A stretch of DNA of 64,000 bases from Margaritifera margaritifera (lineage: Eukaryota; Mollusca; Bivalvia; Unionida; Margaritiferidae), in contig JAQPZY010001242.1 of assembly GCA_029931535.1 (NCBI GenBank), positions 310,001 to 374,000 on the forward strand, given 5' to 3'. The notes under the pieces were generated by a model. The model was not told where the DNA came from. It saw only the letters and a list, made by a program, of their open reading frames with translations, and did not search any database. This document shows, piece after piece, positions 35,144 to 46,289 of the stretch (the stretch's first letter is position 1; every line of letters begins with the position of its first letter). Position numbers and translations under genes: made by a program.

Positions 35144-36247
35144 GTAAAATTCAAGTTTGAATCTCATGTTCCTATCATGTTATTTTTGTCGGAACATTTG
35201 CTTCTAGTCTTTCTGTTAAATATTAGTCTTCTGTTCCTGTCATGTTATTTTGTAGACACATTTGCTTCTAGTCTTTCTCTACAATTTGAATTTTTTTTTT
35301 TCATGTTCCCACTGTTCTTTATGGAGGGGCTGGCAATTTTACTCCCATAAGTGCATTTGTACATCCATACAATGTCAACTTGCATATTTACATCCATTTA
35401 TACACCTGAGTGTTGTTTGTTTGTGTTCAATAACTTCATAAGAACTCAATGGTTTTAGGTCAAATCTGGTTGAAAGATTGATTTCATGTGCAATTATTTT
35501 TAACTTTTTCTCTGATTTTCCTCTGACTTTGCAAAGTTAAGACTTGCACTATGTACTAAAAGACCCTTTTTCTATCTTTGCTAACATTTTTAGTCCGAGC
35601 ACAAACCCCTGCTCAAACGATATATGACCTTTAGGCCAGACTGTAACTCTTCCCTCATGGCTATTATGGCTACCAGACTTGCAGTGTTGGTGCATTCTGC
35701 ACAGAACGATTGTCATGCACCAAAACTGAGTTACCATGACCTGATTTATAGGGTTATTGACAACAAATTCTGGTTCAATTCAAGCTTAACTCATCATTTA
35801 AAGTGTACATCAGCGTGGTCATGTAGGCATCTTTATTAATCATAAATTTTAAAATATTGTGGTTCTAAAATTTTGTACTAATATAGTTTTACCAAAATCT
35901 GTTAATTCCTGATTGTTAAGTGATCTTCACCTTAGTTGTCATCACAAAACTTCCAGGCACAAATTATCGATTGTTATGGACCTCTATAATGGCAACTGGA
36001 TTCTAAACTAGGTGAAGAAAACAGGACATCTGGTCTATTCATTACCTGTGCAGGGTAGTACTATTTTGTATCAATATGTGGCACTTTCATTGTGACATCA
36101 GAGCATGCAACATTCAATCCGGTTTACAAACTTTTTGGTTGGCTTCATCCACATACTTTAAAACTGACTTTGTTGCAAGTATTTCCTGGGGTAGTTATAT
36201 AATGATCTTTCAAGGAATATTGATTGATAAGCAAGGGAAATTAAATA
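35144..36247. other. Intronic stretch with an unassigned open frame
   Basis: The open frame at 35594-35839 follows a T-rich tract ending in AG and contains MTFRPDCNSSLMAIMATR and LSYHDLIYR. It shows no similarity to the TIR gene and no phase requirement calls for it. It may be part of an unknown repeat. The rest is AT-rich and non-coding. Confidence 0.35.
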
Positions 36248-36370
36248 TAGTCAAACCAGTAAAAAGCGGCCACCCATGTGAAATGGCAAAACTGGCCCTT
36301 GTACACAGGTGACCTCTGTACACATGTTCACCTTTTAAAATTGGTTTTTTAACAAATACCATGCACCGAA

Positions 36371-36421
<51 letters not shown>

Positions 36422-37355
36422 ATTATCAAGATTGTTTTATGTGCACTAAACAACAAAATCATAAAATACGCATATATGTTGCTCTGTCCCAAATTTATGT
36501 TCCACACAAGATTACTGTATCCTGCTCACTTTAATCCATCCTATAAATTAAATTGACACTGACTTAAATAATTACTGATATTAGTTTGTTCACACTTTAG
36601 AAACAATGTCTGGATTAGCCAGTTGCTTAACTCACCAAGTTCAAAAGATAGTCAGCTTATTTGAGAAGCCTGTGATGAATAGGAAATCAAAAGAAGCCAT
36701 ATATGGCTATTCTTTGTGACCCATGAACTGAAATTTTGCCTGCCTTTACAGACAAGTTTTACATATTGAATGACCCCTGACCCTATTGAAAAGGGATGTA
36801 ACTCATATCTTATCTCCAAGACAAACTTTTTCATCAGAGATAGCTTTTACTCGCAGCCAAATAGATGAAGATATTGAACTATACCTATCACACTGGCACA
36901 AAAGGCAACTTCCATTTCTGCTGCAATAACACAACTACTTTTCCCACCATCCAGCAAACAAATTGTTTCGACCCTCTACCCTAATGATAAAAACTGCCTC
37001 GCTATTGAATTTGACTTATTGATACCATTGAGTTACACTATCAACGTGACTGGAGTATGGTGAGTACAAGCGAGATAAGAAATGTTTGCACATCGATTCA
37101 CATGATATTCCTTTAAACAATGCCTTCCTCATGAAGCAAAAACTTGGTTTGCATAGACAGAGTGGTCACTGTAGATACGTGCCAGTGACTGCTAAACCAT
37201 TGTTTGGTTAGGAAACACCTGGCCGCTTACTGCAGAAGGCTATGACCGTTACATACAGGACATTTATATAGGAAATTGGGGGGTGGGGGAATAGAATGGC
37301 CATTGTGAACAGGTGACCGCTGATGAAAGGTGACCATTAGGACAGATTTTACTTA
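36248..37355. mobile_element. Tigger-like non-autonomous element with TA ends
   Basis: The left end is TATAGTCAAACCAGTAAAAA followed by GCGGCCACC and ACAGGTGACC. Read inversely, the right end is TAAGTAAAATCTGTCCTAAT followed by GGTCACC and GGTCACCTGTTCAC. It is about 1.1 kb without a transposase. An ATT microsatellite lies at 36374-36422. Confidence 0.7.
36374..36422. repeat. ATT trinucleotide microsatellite
   Basis: About 15 copies of ATT lie inside the Tigger-like element. Confidence 0.95.
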
Positions 37356-37929
37356 AATTGACATTTAAAGGTATATGTTATCAGATCCTTTAAAATGACA
37401 CCTATTGCTGAAATAGTCGATACAGCACACCTGCATGACCTGTATGACTTGTCAAACAGAACAAGCCAGTACAAATATCAAGAAATTCAAGAAATTGCAG
37501 ACTGTCCCTCCTCATTGTTGACAACATGATGTTTTATCTTTGCCTATTAAAAGTTCATTTAAATAATAAGATGATGTCAGTCAGCCATACTTTGCGCCTT
37601 CTTGTCATAATAGCTATAACCAATAGCAGGATTACCATCTGCTACCTGGTACGAGTTACTGCATAGTATTATGTAACACAGTTCATTTGACCATAAACTG
37701 ACAAGGTCCCATAACCAGTGCCATAAAATAGAGAATATAAAGTAATTTTGAGCTTGAATAACTAAAGAAAATATTATATGAATTTGGCTCAAATGTTAAA
37801 GTTAGCTTACTTTTATATGAAGGAACAAACATTCAAGACTTTATAATTTTTGTTAATAAGAAAAGATTTACTTAATATGCAAATGAGTTTGAGCTGGGTT
37901 TAAAGTCAAACTGGAACTATCAATTTCAG
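37356..37929. other. Intronic stretch, no gene seen
   Basis: I see no coding or repeat feature here until the acceptor of the exon at 37930. Confidence 0.4.
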
Positions 37930-38040
37930 TATGCCAATTCAGAAAACAGCATGATGGAATTCAGGTTTGGGGTTCTCAACCTTAAGCTGCCAATAGTGGT
38001 TGTGGTGGTTGGTAAGGGAAATCAGTGGAGAGAGATGGAG
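37930..38040 (+). CDS. Exon: TIR domain 2 alpha-C helix with candidate catalytic Glu
   Basis: This exon has 37 codons in phase 0, with acceptor CAATTTCAG and donor GATGGAG|GTAATG. The product reads YANSENSMMEFRFGVLNLK, then LPIVVVVVG, and ends in QWREME. Helix alpha-C with MMEF is followed by a hydrophobic strand and then the W motif, as in exon 13003-13164. The Glu of MMEF is in the place of the Glu needed for NAD cleavage in enzymatic TIR domains such as SARM1. That correspondence is inferred from motif order and has not been shown by an alignment. The exon has no long open frame around it and was found by asking for the missing TIR segment. A TIR-flanked DNA element starts about 31 bases after the donor. 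Confidence 0.88.
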
Positions 38041-38071
38041 GTAATGCTGTCATTTTGTCCTTCCCAATATG

Positions 38072-39166
38072 TACTATATTTTGGTATGTATAACAAGCAC
38101 ATTTTATAACTATTTTTGCTTTTTTAGGAGAGGCTGCACATTTTAAGGTAAAATTTTAAAAAGTTATTTTTTTCTAGGGCAATCTGATGAGAGGATCATG
38201 CCAGTAAAGCTGCCAATGCGCGTCACTTCCTTGTGAAATATTTAATTTGTTGTATTGTAACTACACTGTTGCTATCTGTATTTAAGATAAAACTAATGCT
38301 TACAAACCTAGATTGTCCTGTTCTTTGATTGCTTATGTTAATAAAATAATTTCATTTCACATTGTTGTGTAGTTTTTGTTCTTCGACTCAACCAAAAATA
38401 CACATGAGACTGTAAATTTGTCCATATGATCTGTCATTGAATACTTTCAGGCTGTGCAAAATACAACATTATAGTAACATTGATACATATCATGAAACTA
38501 AAGAATAAGTTCTTGTATTAAATTTGCAATTTATTTACTTTTCTTTGGAAAATAAATTTGGTTCTTTGTTTAATTCTAAATCACAGTATTTAATACTTCT
38601 TTGTGAACATACAGTGATCAATCCTTCATTGACTCAGCATCGTGTTTTCAAAGGTAATCTGCACCAGCAAAATCTTTGATGTGCCCAACATAATTTAGAT
38701 GCATTGTCCGGGTAAGTTTTAGCTTTGGTGCTGAGATATATTTCAAGGTGTCACGCTTGCCCAAATAAGTATAAATACTGGACCTGAACTTTCAGATAGC
38801 ATCTTGTGTTCAGTCTTGAATCTAAATGAATACAGTCAGTCAAAATATCAACATGGGCCACATAAGAAACTCCTGCATCATAGCCACATACAAGTATTAA
38901 GCACTGACAGAAAAAAACAGAGAAACAGTCAAGCACTGATTTATTATAAACCAATCAAATGTCATGTAATAAATGGCGATAAGTGTACTATCCAAAATGG
39001 TGGAATGTTGTTTCATGATGAAAATGGAGCAAAATCATCAAGATTTTGAATTGAAGGATATCACATGCATGTTATATGTCAGAACTAAGTTTTTCACCTC
39101 ATGCTGGGTTGAAACTTGGGGTGCAAGTTATACATTAGTGCGCATTATACACACCAAAATACAGTA
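38072..39166. mobile_element. DNA element I1 with TACTGTATTTTGGT ends
   Basis: The left end is TACTATATTTTGGTATGTAT and the right end read inversely is TACTGTATTTTGGTGTGTAT, followed on both sides by AA and CAC. It is 1.1 kb, with TA edges and no transposase. Its interior matches, in reverse orientation, the two halves of I2 (58216-61110). It fills the intron between the TIR2 exons 37930-38040 and 39496-39711. Confidence 0.85.
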
Positions 39167-39495
39167 TTCATTAAAGTGACTATATTTTCTTCATAAAGTT
39201 TATTAACAATAAATATCAAGGTTCATGACTTCTTGACTTATTCCACACTTAAAATGCTTTCTAAATGTAATGAGTGATTCATAATCAATAAAAGTTCCAT
39301 CATATATGTTATTTATGGAGAAATTTGCAAAATGATTTTTGTATGGAGAAATTTGCACAGGACAAAAGTCAAACACTAGAAATTTTTTGATACAGTCTTA
39401 AATGATGTTATGTTTCTAATTGTGATCTTACAGAGAATTATCCAGAGTTTGTAATGAGTTTGTAAAGTATGTACACCAGCATTTTACTTTCACAG

Positions 39496-39711
39496 GTGGC
39501 CATGCTTTTGATGAAAAAGTCCAATGTGTATGAAGTCAACCTTCAAAATGAGGATCCCAATGGGTTACTCAGTGTTTATGAGTGTGTCAGAAAGGCTCTT
39601 AAAGATGCAGAGAATATGAAAAAGAGCAAGGATGACAAGAAGACAAAGGAGAAGGAAAAGAAAGACAACAAGGATGAGATAGATGGAAACAATTCAGAAC
39701 TTTCTTTTAAG
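39496..39711 (+). CDS. Exon: end of TIR domain 2 and Lys-rich linker
   Basis: This exon has 72 codons in phase 0, with acceptor ATTTTACTTTCACAG and donor TTTTAAG|GTAACT. It starts VAMLLMKKSNVYEVNLQNED, which fits the last strand and helix of a TIR domain. A strongly charged stretch follows, with repeated Lys, Asp and Glu (KKSKDDKKTKEKEKKD), and looks like a flexible linker. The reading frame stays open past the donor through a TTTA microsatellite, but the good splice site and the change to low-complexity sequence argue that coding stops at 39711. Confidence 0.85.
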
Positions 39712-39738
39712 GTAACTTATTCTATGTTCATACAATCC

Positions 39739-39741
39739 TTT

Positions 39742-39800
<59 letters not shown>

Positions 39801-39801
39801 T
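39739..39801. repeat. TTTA microsatellite
   Basis: About 15 copies lie 28 bases after the donor of exon 39496-39711. The coding frame reads through it as alternating Leu/Phe/Ile/Tyr, which is almost certainly not translated. Confidence 0.95.
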
Positions 39802-40095
39802 TCTGATCCATCACCACTGAGCAAATTCCATCTTTTTAACTATTTTGGAAAATATTAGAAATTGAAATATATTTTGTAATGTTGATAAAGGAACTGGAAA
39901 CTAAGAATGGGGAGTATATAATGCATTCTTCTTATTTTTTTGCCATGTACCTGCAAGATGACTTTAATATTTAAAAAAAGTTGAGAGGTAATATTTGCAA
40001 CATGACAGCATTTGTTTGAATTTCATTTTTACCCATTTTACTTCCAAGGAAGGTGAAATGTCTGTTAATGTTCATGTTTGTTTGCTAATTTTCAG

Positions 40096-40210
40096 GAAGA
40101 GTACGAGTTGATACAGAGGAAGTTTATGAGACATCTGATCCGACTGATTTCCAACAGAGACCAATCAGAACCGATGCCACGACTCATCATTGTTGACTTT
40201 GTTAGAGCAC
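40096..40210 (+). CDS. Exon: start of the conserved C-terminal region
   Basis: This exon is 115 bases long, entering in phase 0 and leaving in phase 1. The acceptor is TTTGCTAATTTTCAG and the donor is GCAC|GTAAGT, a near-perfect donor. The product begins EEYELIQRKFMRHLIRL and ends PRLIIVDFVRA. I do not recognise the domain. It combines an amphipathic helix with a hydrophobic strand. The leftover base C joins the next exon to make Arg, which confirms the pairing with 45429-45532. Confidence 0.8.
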
Positions 40211-42050
40211 GTAAGTAAATTATTAGTGATTGGGATATTAAAGAAAGGTTAAGATTTTAAACAAATTTTGAAATTTTACATTTATCTTTTGTGTGTCTGG
40301 AAAAGTCAGGCTTACGTGATCTCAGGTTCAATTCATTCATCCATCAGTCCATCTATAAATTCTTACTGTCATCACATAAACTTTTAAAGAGCAACAGATA
40401 TTTCAACTTCACCCTGTTGTACATCTATATTGGACAGAAGGCTGTGTACCATATTCCAATGATTTGATCCTTTCAATCCATTATTCCATCTTACCATCTG
40501 TCTGTATGAACTTCTGTCTAATTTACTACTATCTGTCTGTCTCATGAAACTTTTTAGCACAATTACGTAAAAACCACTTACAAGTGCAAATACAGGTAAA
40601 TATATAAATTATCTTTGTATTTCATCTGTATTTTTGTGTCTTTTATAATGAAAATGTTCAAATAGGTATAAAAAAAATACTCCATTCTTTTGTGGCTCAA
40701 ACATATCAGTGTATGTCTGTTACAACTTTATATCCAAGTTGTGAAAATCACAGGTGTAGAATAGGTAACAGTTAATGAGCATCTAGTCAAGGAACACCAC
40801 AAGTAAGTTTACACCCCTTAAGTCTGTAATAAATGTTTACATATATTTGCAGTTTTCTTTTTATTTATTCTAGTATATGTCTGTCATCTAATGTCCACTT
40901 ATGAGCTTAGAAAGACAGTCACCTGTCAAGTTCATTACCTGTTCAGGTGTTACTTGCTTAGAATATTAAGAAATATATCCCAACTCATAATTTTTTTTGG
41001 CTGAAGTATGGGGTTGATATCACATACTCAGCTGTCCACTATAAATCAAAATCAGACTTATGCACCAAACCCAAGGCCATAACCAATGCAAAAAAAAACA
41101 AAATTTTAAAATTCATCAGGTGTGACAGGCATCAATTTTCTCATGCTGCTTGTGTAAATCAAGTCTGACCCATTTATTCTATGCTGTGTATAAATATTCA
41201 TTTGATCTATGATCAGATGCAAGAAATCCTAATAAATAAATAGCCTTAAATTGTCTATAGGCTTGATATTCTCCATTTATACATTTAATTTTTAAATACT
41301 GCTGAACAGTGGGTTGACCGGCATGCCATCAGTTTTTATCCATCCAGCATGTACATCGGACTCGTATTAAACATCATTTTTGAACTCAAAATCACTCACT
41401 GGCATTTCCAGTAAAACTTTCCCAGCTCTAATAATCTCATATACTTCAAAACTTTCAAAATCACTATCATCATTGCTATCATCAGCCAGTATTTGCCAAA
41501 TCAAATTATCATCTCGAGATGAATCATGTTCGGAGTTGGCCATTTTGAGTTTTCTAGATAGTGCTTATCATAAACATGCATTTGTAAAACTTCTTTGATA
41601 AATACAAGGTTAAAACTGAGACAAAATTCTTGTTTCAGGGCCCAGTGTACCAATCAAATTTAATTTAACAACCATTAATGTCAAGCCGAAGTACTGGGAT
41701 GTGTAAACAGTTGCTTACCTGAAAAACGACATAAGTCACGACAAGCAGTACGAGACCTCTACCAGCGATGTGACTTATGTTGTGACTAGCACTTTAGGCT
41801 TAATTTTAAAATCTTATCACATGAAAATATAGAAATGGTTTCAACACTCGCAGTTGAAACGAAGGAATGGTTTTATCTTGAATTCCTGGAATTTTTTTTG
41901 GGATAGTAGAGCATCAGCCCCTTCAAGGGACTCTTGTTCAAATTAAGTTTTTAGACTTTCTGAGTGCAAGCCTTGTTAGTATGATCATGTAAAAACAACT
42001 TAAACAAGGTAATTAAAATTTCATGGGCTTGTTTCTTCATCAGATATATT
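40211..42050. other. Intronic stretch, one small antisense ORF
   Basis: Apart from the 58-codon antisense ORF listed separately and a short inverted repeat near 41728-41785 (ATAAGTCAC...GTGACTTAT), nothing can be supported. Confidence 0.4.
41367..41543 (-). CDS. Small acidic antisense ORF (58 codons), unknown
   Basis: The frame starts MANSEHDSSRDDNLIWQ and continues with an Asp/Ser-rich stretch (ADDSNDDSDFESFEV), ending at TAA. An acidic Asp/Ser-rich start like this is common at the N-terminus of piggyBac-type transposases, so it may be a transposon remnant. It could equally be a chance frame. It lies inside the intron of the TIR gene, on the opposite strand. Confidence 0.25.
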   Translation of the reverse strand: MANSEHDSSRDDNLIWQILADDSNDDSDFESFEVYEIIRAGKVLLEMPVSDFEFKNDV

Positions 42051-42539
42051 AGCCTATCGTAAAACATTAGGAGTACAACCACTACCTCACAAATCCAGCC
42101 CTCCCACACTTGTTTTTAGCAACAAAAGTACCAAAAGTGTTCTGCTCATAGGCAAGGAATGAAATTTTTATTGTATAACTTCATATTATGATATTCATGT
42201 CAGTGGCATTTTAATTACCTGCTCAGAGGTCTATAATATTTCATTTCATCTCATTTCTCAACCTGGTGTAGGAATTCTGTCAGGTATGTGTCTACTATTA
42301 CATGCCATAAGGTCATTCATGCAATTATTTTAGGCCGTTGTGTTTTATATTAGCATTCTCTTCACAGTAAGTTTGCATGACACTTGACTGGTTTCACTTG
42401 TATATGCCTTTGTTTTCTGTAATTACAGGTGCCAGTGTACTGGGCAGGTCTAAGTGCAAAGGGTGCAAGGGCTTTAAGCTGGTGAAACTTATACCTGTCT
42501 CAATTTTATAGGGTGCAATTCAGGTCATACTTGTGATGT

Positions 42540-43790
42540 ATGCACACAGTGGTCAGAAAATTAAGTGAAAAAGTGAGGAAACGTACCAGCAATGCTAGAG
42601 TTGATAGCTTCCTATTAGCTGAGACATTGAAAGTGGAAAGCTCACCTGTCCAGAAGAAAATTAATGATCATGGGCCACAGTGCCAGCACTGCCATTGCCT
42701 CCACAACTGGAACATGTCTTCTTGGCAGTACCTTTAAGGCCAGTACCAACTTGGTACAGTGGTCTGTCTGGACCAGTGATGGACATACCAGCACATCCAC
42801 GTACTGGTTATGGTGATCTTTCCTTGGATAGCCAGTACAAGACTTTGGCTTTAGATGTCAACACCAGCTCTGAAACAGCCTTGACCTACACCTGCAGCTC
42901 CTGAGACCAGGTATGGTGATATATTTTCCTGGTATACCCATTTCTGGCTTTATGACACAGATAGTTCCTGACAACTGGAATTGCTAGTCTCAGCACTGGC
43001 TCTCACTTGGACTTCTTGTACTCCAGGTACCAGCATCAAAGAATGAACTTCCTCTATCCAGTACCAGACTCCCAGAAAGTATGGCAGAACAGTACCAGAC
43101 AGCTCAAGCACCATCATGGCACAGCACAATCTATGGCAACCCTCCACTTTCAGGCCATCATTGATTCATCCAGTGCATGTCTGAAGATAAATGTATCACA
43201 GCTTGGCTGGATCCCCAGTCTTGTTCACTGTCAATCTCGGCCAGCTTCATCACACATATTGCAATAGGTATCCCTATCATCCTGTTCTACTGTCTTTGAA
43301 GACTCGTGTTCACAAGTGCCATCTTCTGGGCTCAATCCAGCGATATCCAGAGAAGACTCAGCCTTCCTTGCATCAATCTAAGAAGTTTTCCGGCTTGTTC
43401 CACCAGAGTTTTTCCCACCTTCTCCTACTCCATTTTTGGCAACTTATAAAGTTCCCACACCTGTTCATCTGTTGGCCAAGAAAAACCACCCAAACTTCAA
43501 ACACAATCTGGTCAAGTTTCTGATTTTTTTACATTGTTTAGAGAGGCAGCTTCATGACCCAAGTGTCAACAGACCGTTCTTTTCACAGTGACAACTCCCA
43601 TAAAATTGTAACAAGACTTATTACAAAACTTGTAAATTTGCTTTTTTCACACTGAAGTCCAGACCATCGACAGAGATGTTACTGGCCTGAGAATGTCAAA
43701 ACCCTCCTCTGTATGGACCAGATGTACTTCTTCAACACATAACAACTGGTTTGAAAATGTTATTATGGCTGAATAAAGCACCTTTTGAAC
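42540..43790 (+). pseudogene. DIRS E gag-like remnants
   Basis: Pieces in different frames: SSPVQKKINDHGPQCQ, VPTWYSGLSGPV (matches NLVQWPIW-type sequence in G, whose nucleotide text GTACCAACTTGGTACAGTGG is shared) and later a block near 43660-43750 with TIDRDVTGL in a broken frame. This is homologous to ORF1 of B and G. There are many stops. Confidence 0.7.
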
Positions 43791-43799
43791 CTATGTCTG

Positions 43800-44950
43800 A
43801 AACACCCTTGACTCACCTCGCCTAGTTGGTCAATTTAATTTTGACATCACTCATGATGGTTCCAGTTTTAATTACTAAGAACAGGGTCCAACTCCTGAAA
43901 AATCAGATTTTAATTACTAAGAACAGGGTCCAACTCCTGAAAAATCAGATTTCAATTACTAAGAACAGGGTCCAACTCCTGAAAAATCAGATTTTAATTA
44001 CTAAGAACAGGGTCCAACTCCTGAAAAATCAGATTTAAATTACTAAGAACAGGGTCCAACTCCTGAAAAATCAGATTTTAATTACTAAGAACAGGGTCCA
44101 ACTTCTGAAAAATCAGATTTTAATTACTAAGAACAGGGTCCAACTCCTGAAAAATCAGATTTAAATTACTAAGAACAGGGTCCAACTCCTGAAAAATCAG
44201 ATTTAAATTACTAAGAACAGGGTCCAACTCCTGAAAAATCAGATTTTAATTACTAAGAACAGGGTCCAACTCCTGAAAAATCAGATTTTAATTACTAAGA
44301 ACAGGGTCCAACTCCTGAAAAATCAGATTTTTGTTGTAAAACCTCTTTCATTGTTTGACCCTTAGTGACAAGGGCATCTACAGGACTCTGTAAGGGCTTT
44401 GAATTAGTACCTCAAGCAAACTGAGCCTGTTAGAAGAGGGATATCTTTATTGTTACCACTAGAGGAAGGGAGGATATCTCAGTTCAGGTTCTATAATCCT
44501 GGATGCAGTGGGTTATTTTATCTGCACTGTGTATGAAGAACTAAGCCAAGACCCAAATAAGTTTCTTGCCAATAACAGCTAATGAGGTTAGGGCAGTAAC
44601 CACTAGCATATCATTTGAGCATAGCTGTTTGCTAGCTGACATTTCCAAGCTGTATGATGGAGGGCAGAGATGACTTTCTTTAGCTTTTACCTCAGAGACC
44701 TTTCATACCGAAGATCTCAGACTGACCTGGTGGGACCTATATCAGCAGCACAAAATGTTATCTTCCTGGATTGTTCAGCAACTTCTCAATGACATTGTTA
44801 CTCATTCTGCTGGATTTGCAGAAGACCTTTTTTTCTCCAAGCTGCATCCAGACATATCTATATACCAACCTTATCCTGTATCTCTCATAAGATTTGAAGC
44901 AGCTTCACATACATTAGGAGACCAGAGATTGGGCCATTTCTGGGTAAGGG
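43800..44950 (+). pseudogene. DIRS E recombinase remnant with internal repeat expansion
   Basis: The segment corresponds to G at 56150-56950. LTSLMMVPVLITKNRVQLLK aligns with the region of G reading VMVSAFIGKTRLPLMGN. The first Arg box is deleted. Eleven copies of a 42-bp unit follow, and then recombinase-like sequence continues at 44340 (GHLQD-like text shared with G: GGCATCTACAGGACTCTGTA). It is inactive. Confidence 0.7.
43866..44329 (+). repeat. 42-bp tandem array, 11 copies
   Basis: The unit starts TTTTAATTACTAAGAACAGG and continues GTCCAACTCCTGAAAAATCA. Copies start every 42 bases (43866, 43908 and so on). Variation is minimal: A/T at one site, and one C/T change. The unit encodes LITKNRVQLLKNQI, 14 residues in frame, until a variant copy creates a stop. 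It has arisen from one short segment of the recombinase gene. Confidence 0.95.
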
Positions 44951-44989
44951 GATGCAACTCCCCTCACCTCTTACTTATTCTTCTGATGT

Positions 44990-45245
44990 ATTAAGATCGG
45001 GTAATGTATTAGAAGAAACCCATTTTTGAAGTTTAATATGTTTCTTCAGTAATACTTAAATAATCGTAATACAAGCACACTAGTCCATCCTGCCCACAGT
45101 TGCATTAAAACCTGATAAAGAGTGCACATTTGCTTCAGTAGTTACTGATGTATCCATGGGATATGGTGCCAATCCCTATACCCAAGGGGAAATCACTCTT
45201 GATTTCCACTTAATTTGGTGAGCAGACTTTTAGCACTTTTGTGCT
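44990..45245. repeat. Right terminal module of DIRS E
   Basis: Contains AATATGTTTCTTCAGTAATACTTA, split here as AATATGTTTCTTCAGTAAT then ACTTA, and CCAATCCCTATACCCAAGGG, both shared with the right end of B at 23140-23320. Only one of the two bounding inverted repeats is evident. Confidence 0.7.
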
Positions 45246-45428
45246 AATAACAAGCATGGGAGGGCTAGACTTTGTAAAGATGGGTATATCATGTACCCCA
45301 TGTGATATTCTTATCGATTGCTTGTTTTTAGAAGAGGCAAGCTTTCCTCTGACATTAGCATCTCTAGTTTACAATAATTATTGTACACATCCAACAACTT
45401 CATTTGTATTTGTCCTTGTCTGTTTCAG

Positions 45429-45532
45429 GAAAAAAGGGAGACAAGTTTGAAGGGAGGGAGACTCCTGCAAAACCCACTCCAAAAAAAATGCTACGACCAA
45501 AGTCTAGCACTCGCTCTAGGGATAGAATGCAA
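45429..45532 (+). CDS. Exon: basic Ser/Arg/Pro linker
   Basis: This exon is 104 bases long, entering in phase 1 and leaving in phase 0. The acceptor is CTTGTCTGTTTCAG and the donor is ATGCAA|GTAAGT. The product contains RETPAKPTPKKML and ends STRSRDRMQ. It is basic and probably disordered, like linkers that carry phosphorylation sites. The acceptor lies about 180 bases after the right end of DIRS element E. Confidence 0.78.
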
Positions 45533-46289
45533 GTAAGTTCTGGTTTGTTATTTTAGCATCACTTAAGAAATATTGTTGTATCAGTGTCTTTGTGCCATAC
45601 ATGGGCAGGTCCACAAGGGAAGGGAAGAGAGAAGAGAGAATATATCTGTCCATCTTCAGGATATATGTCTATATGGCCCATGTTTCTCCCACTCAATAAA
45701 TTAAGAAAGATCTCGTGGATTAAAATCAAATCTGATTTTCAGATTTATATCCAGGGCTTTATAAATCTACTTGCCCAACACCTGGGTCAAGCTCAAATAC
45801 AGTTCATGCAGGTTCAAGTTTTCAAGGTACTTGCCCACAGGTAAGGTAAAAAAAATCGAGAGAGAGGTCATGTTCAGTTTGTAATGCTTTATGTTCTGCA
45901 TGTTTTATAATCTGTGATCTTGCCATATTACATATATCAACACCTTTATTTAGATTTTATATGTACCACATTCTTCTATTACATAACTGTCGCTGTTTCT
46001 TTCATCTATCGATCAGATGATATACTGTCAAAGTCTATCATTTCCTCTTAGTAGTCAGTGTCAAGAATAGTATTGCTTTCATCACGCAGACATGATAATG
46101 TGAATATTTACTATTTGAAGCAACTTTTGACAAATAGGAAATAAATATTTATATTTAAATTATGTTACATTTTAAACAAAACATCTGTACAAATTTGTTA
46201 TTTGCTGATTTTCAAGTCCTAACTTAGCCATGGATATTTTATGAGCTCCGATATGTGCCGAGATCGCAGACTTTAAACAATCATCTTGT
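45533..46289. other. Intronic stretch, no gene seen
   Basis: AT-rich. A short Leu/Gln open frame at 45584-45844 follows the exon donor but shows no motif. Confidence 0.4.

Larger units (their letters stand above)
42055..45245 (+). mobile_element. DIRS-type retrotransposon E (internally deleted)
   Basis: The left end near 42055-42120 resembles the left ends of B (ACTACCTCACAAATCC). The right module is at 44990-45245 (AATGTATTAGAAGAAACCCA). Gag-like sequence joins directly to recombinase sequence near 43770, so RT and RNase H are deleted. It contains a 42-bp tandem array. It is closest to G. Confidence 0.78.

Noticed and set aside
35594..35839. Possible exon with MTFRPDCNSSLMAIMATR
   Set aside because: It has a T-rich acceptor-like tract, but it does not fit the TIR2 sequence; the true next segment is at 37930-38040 and joins in phase.
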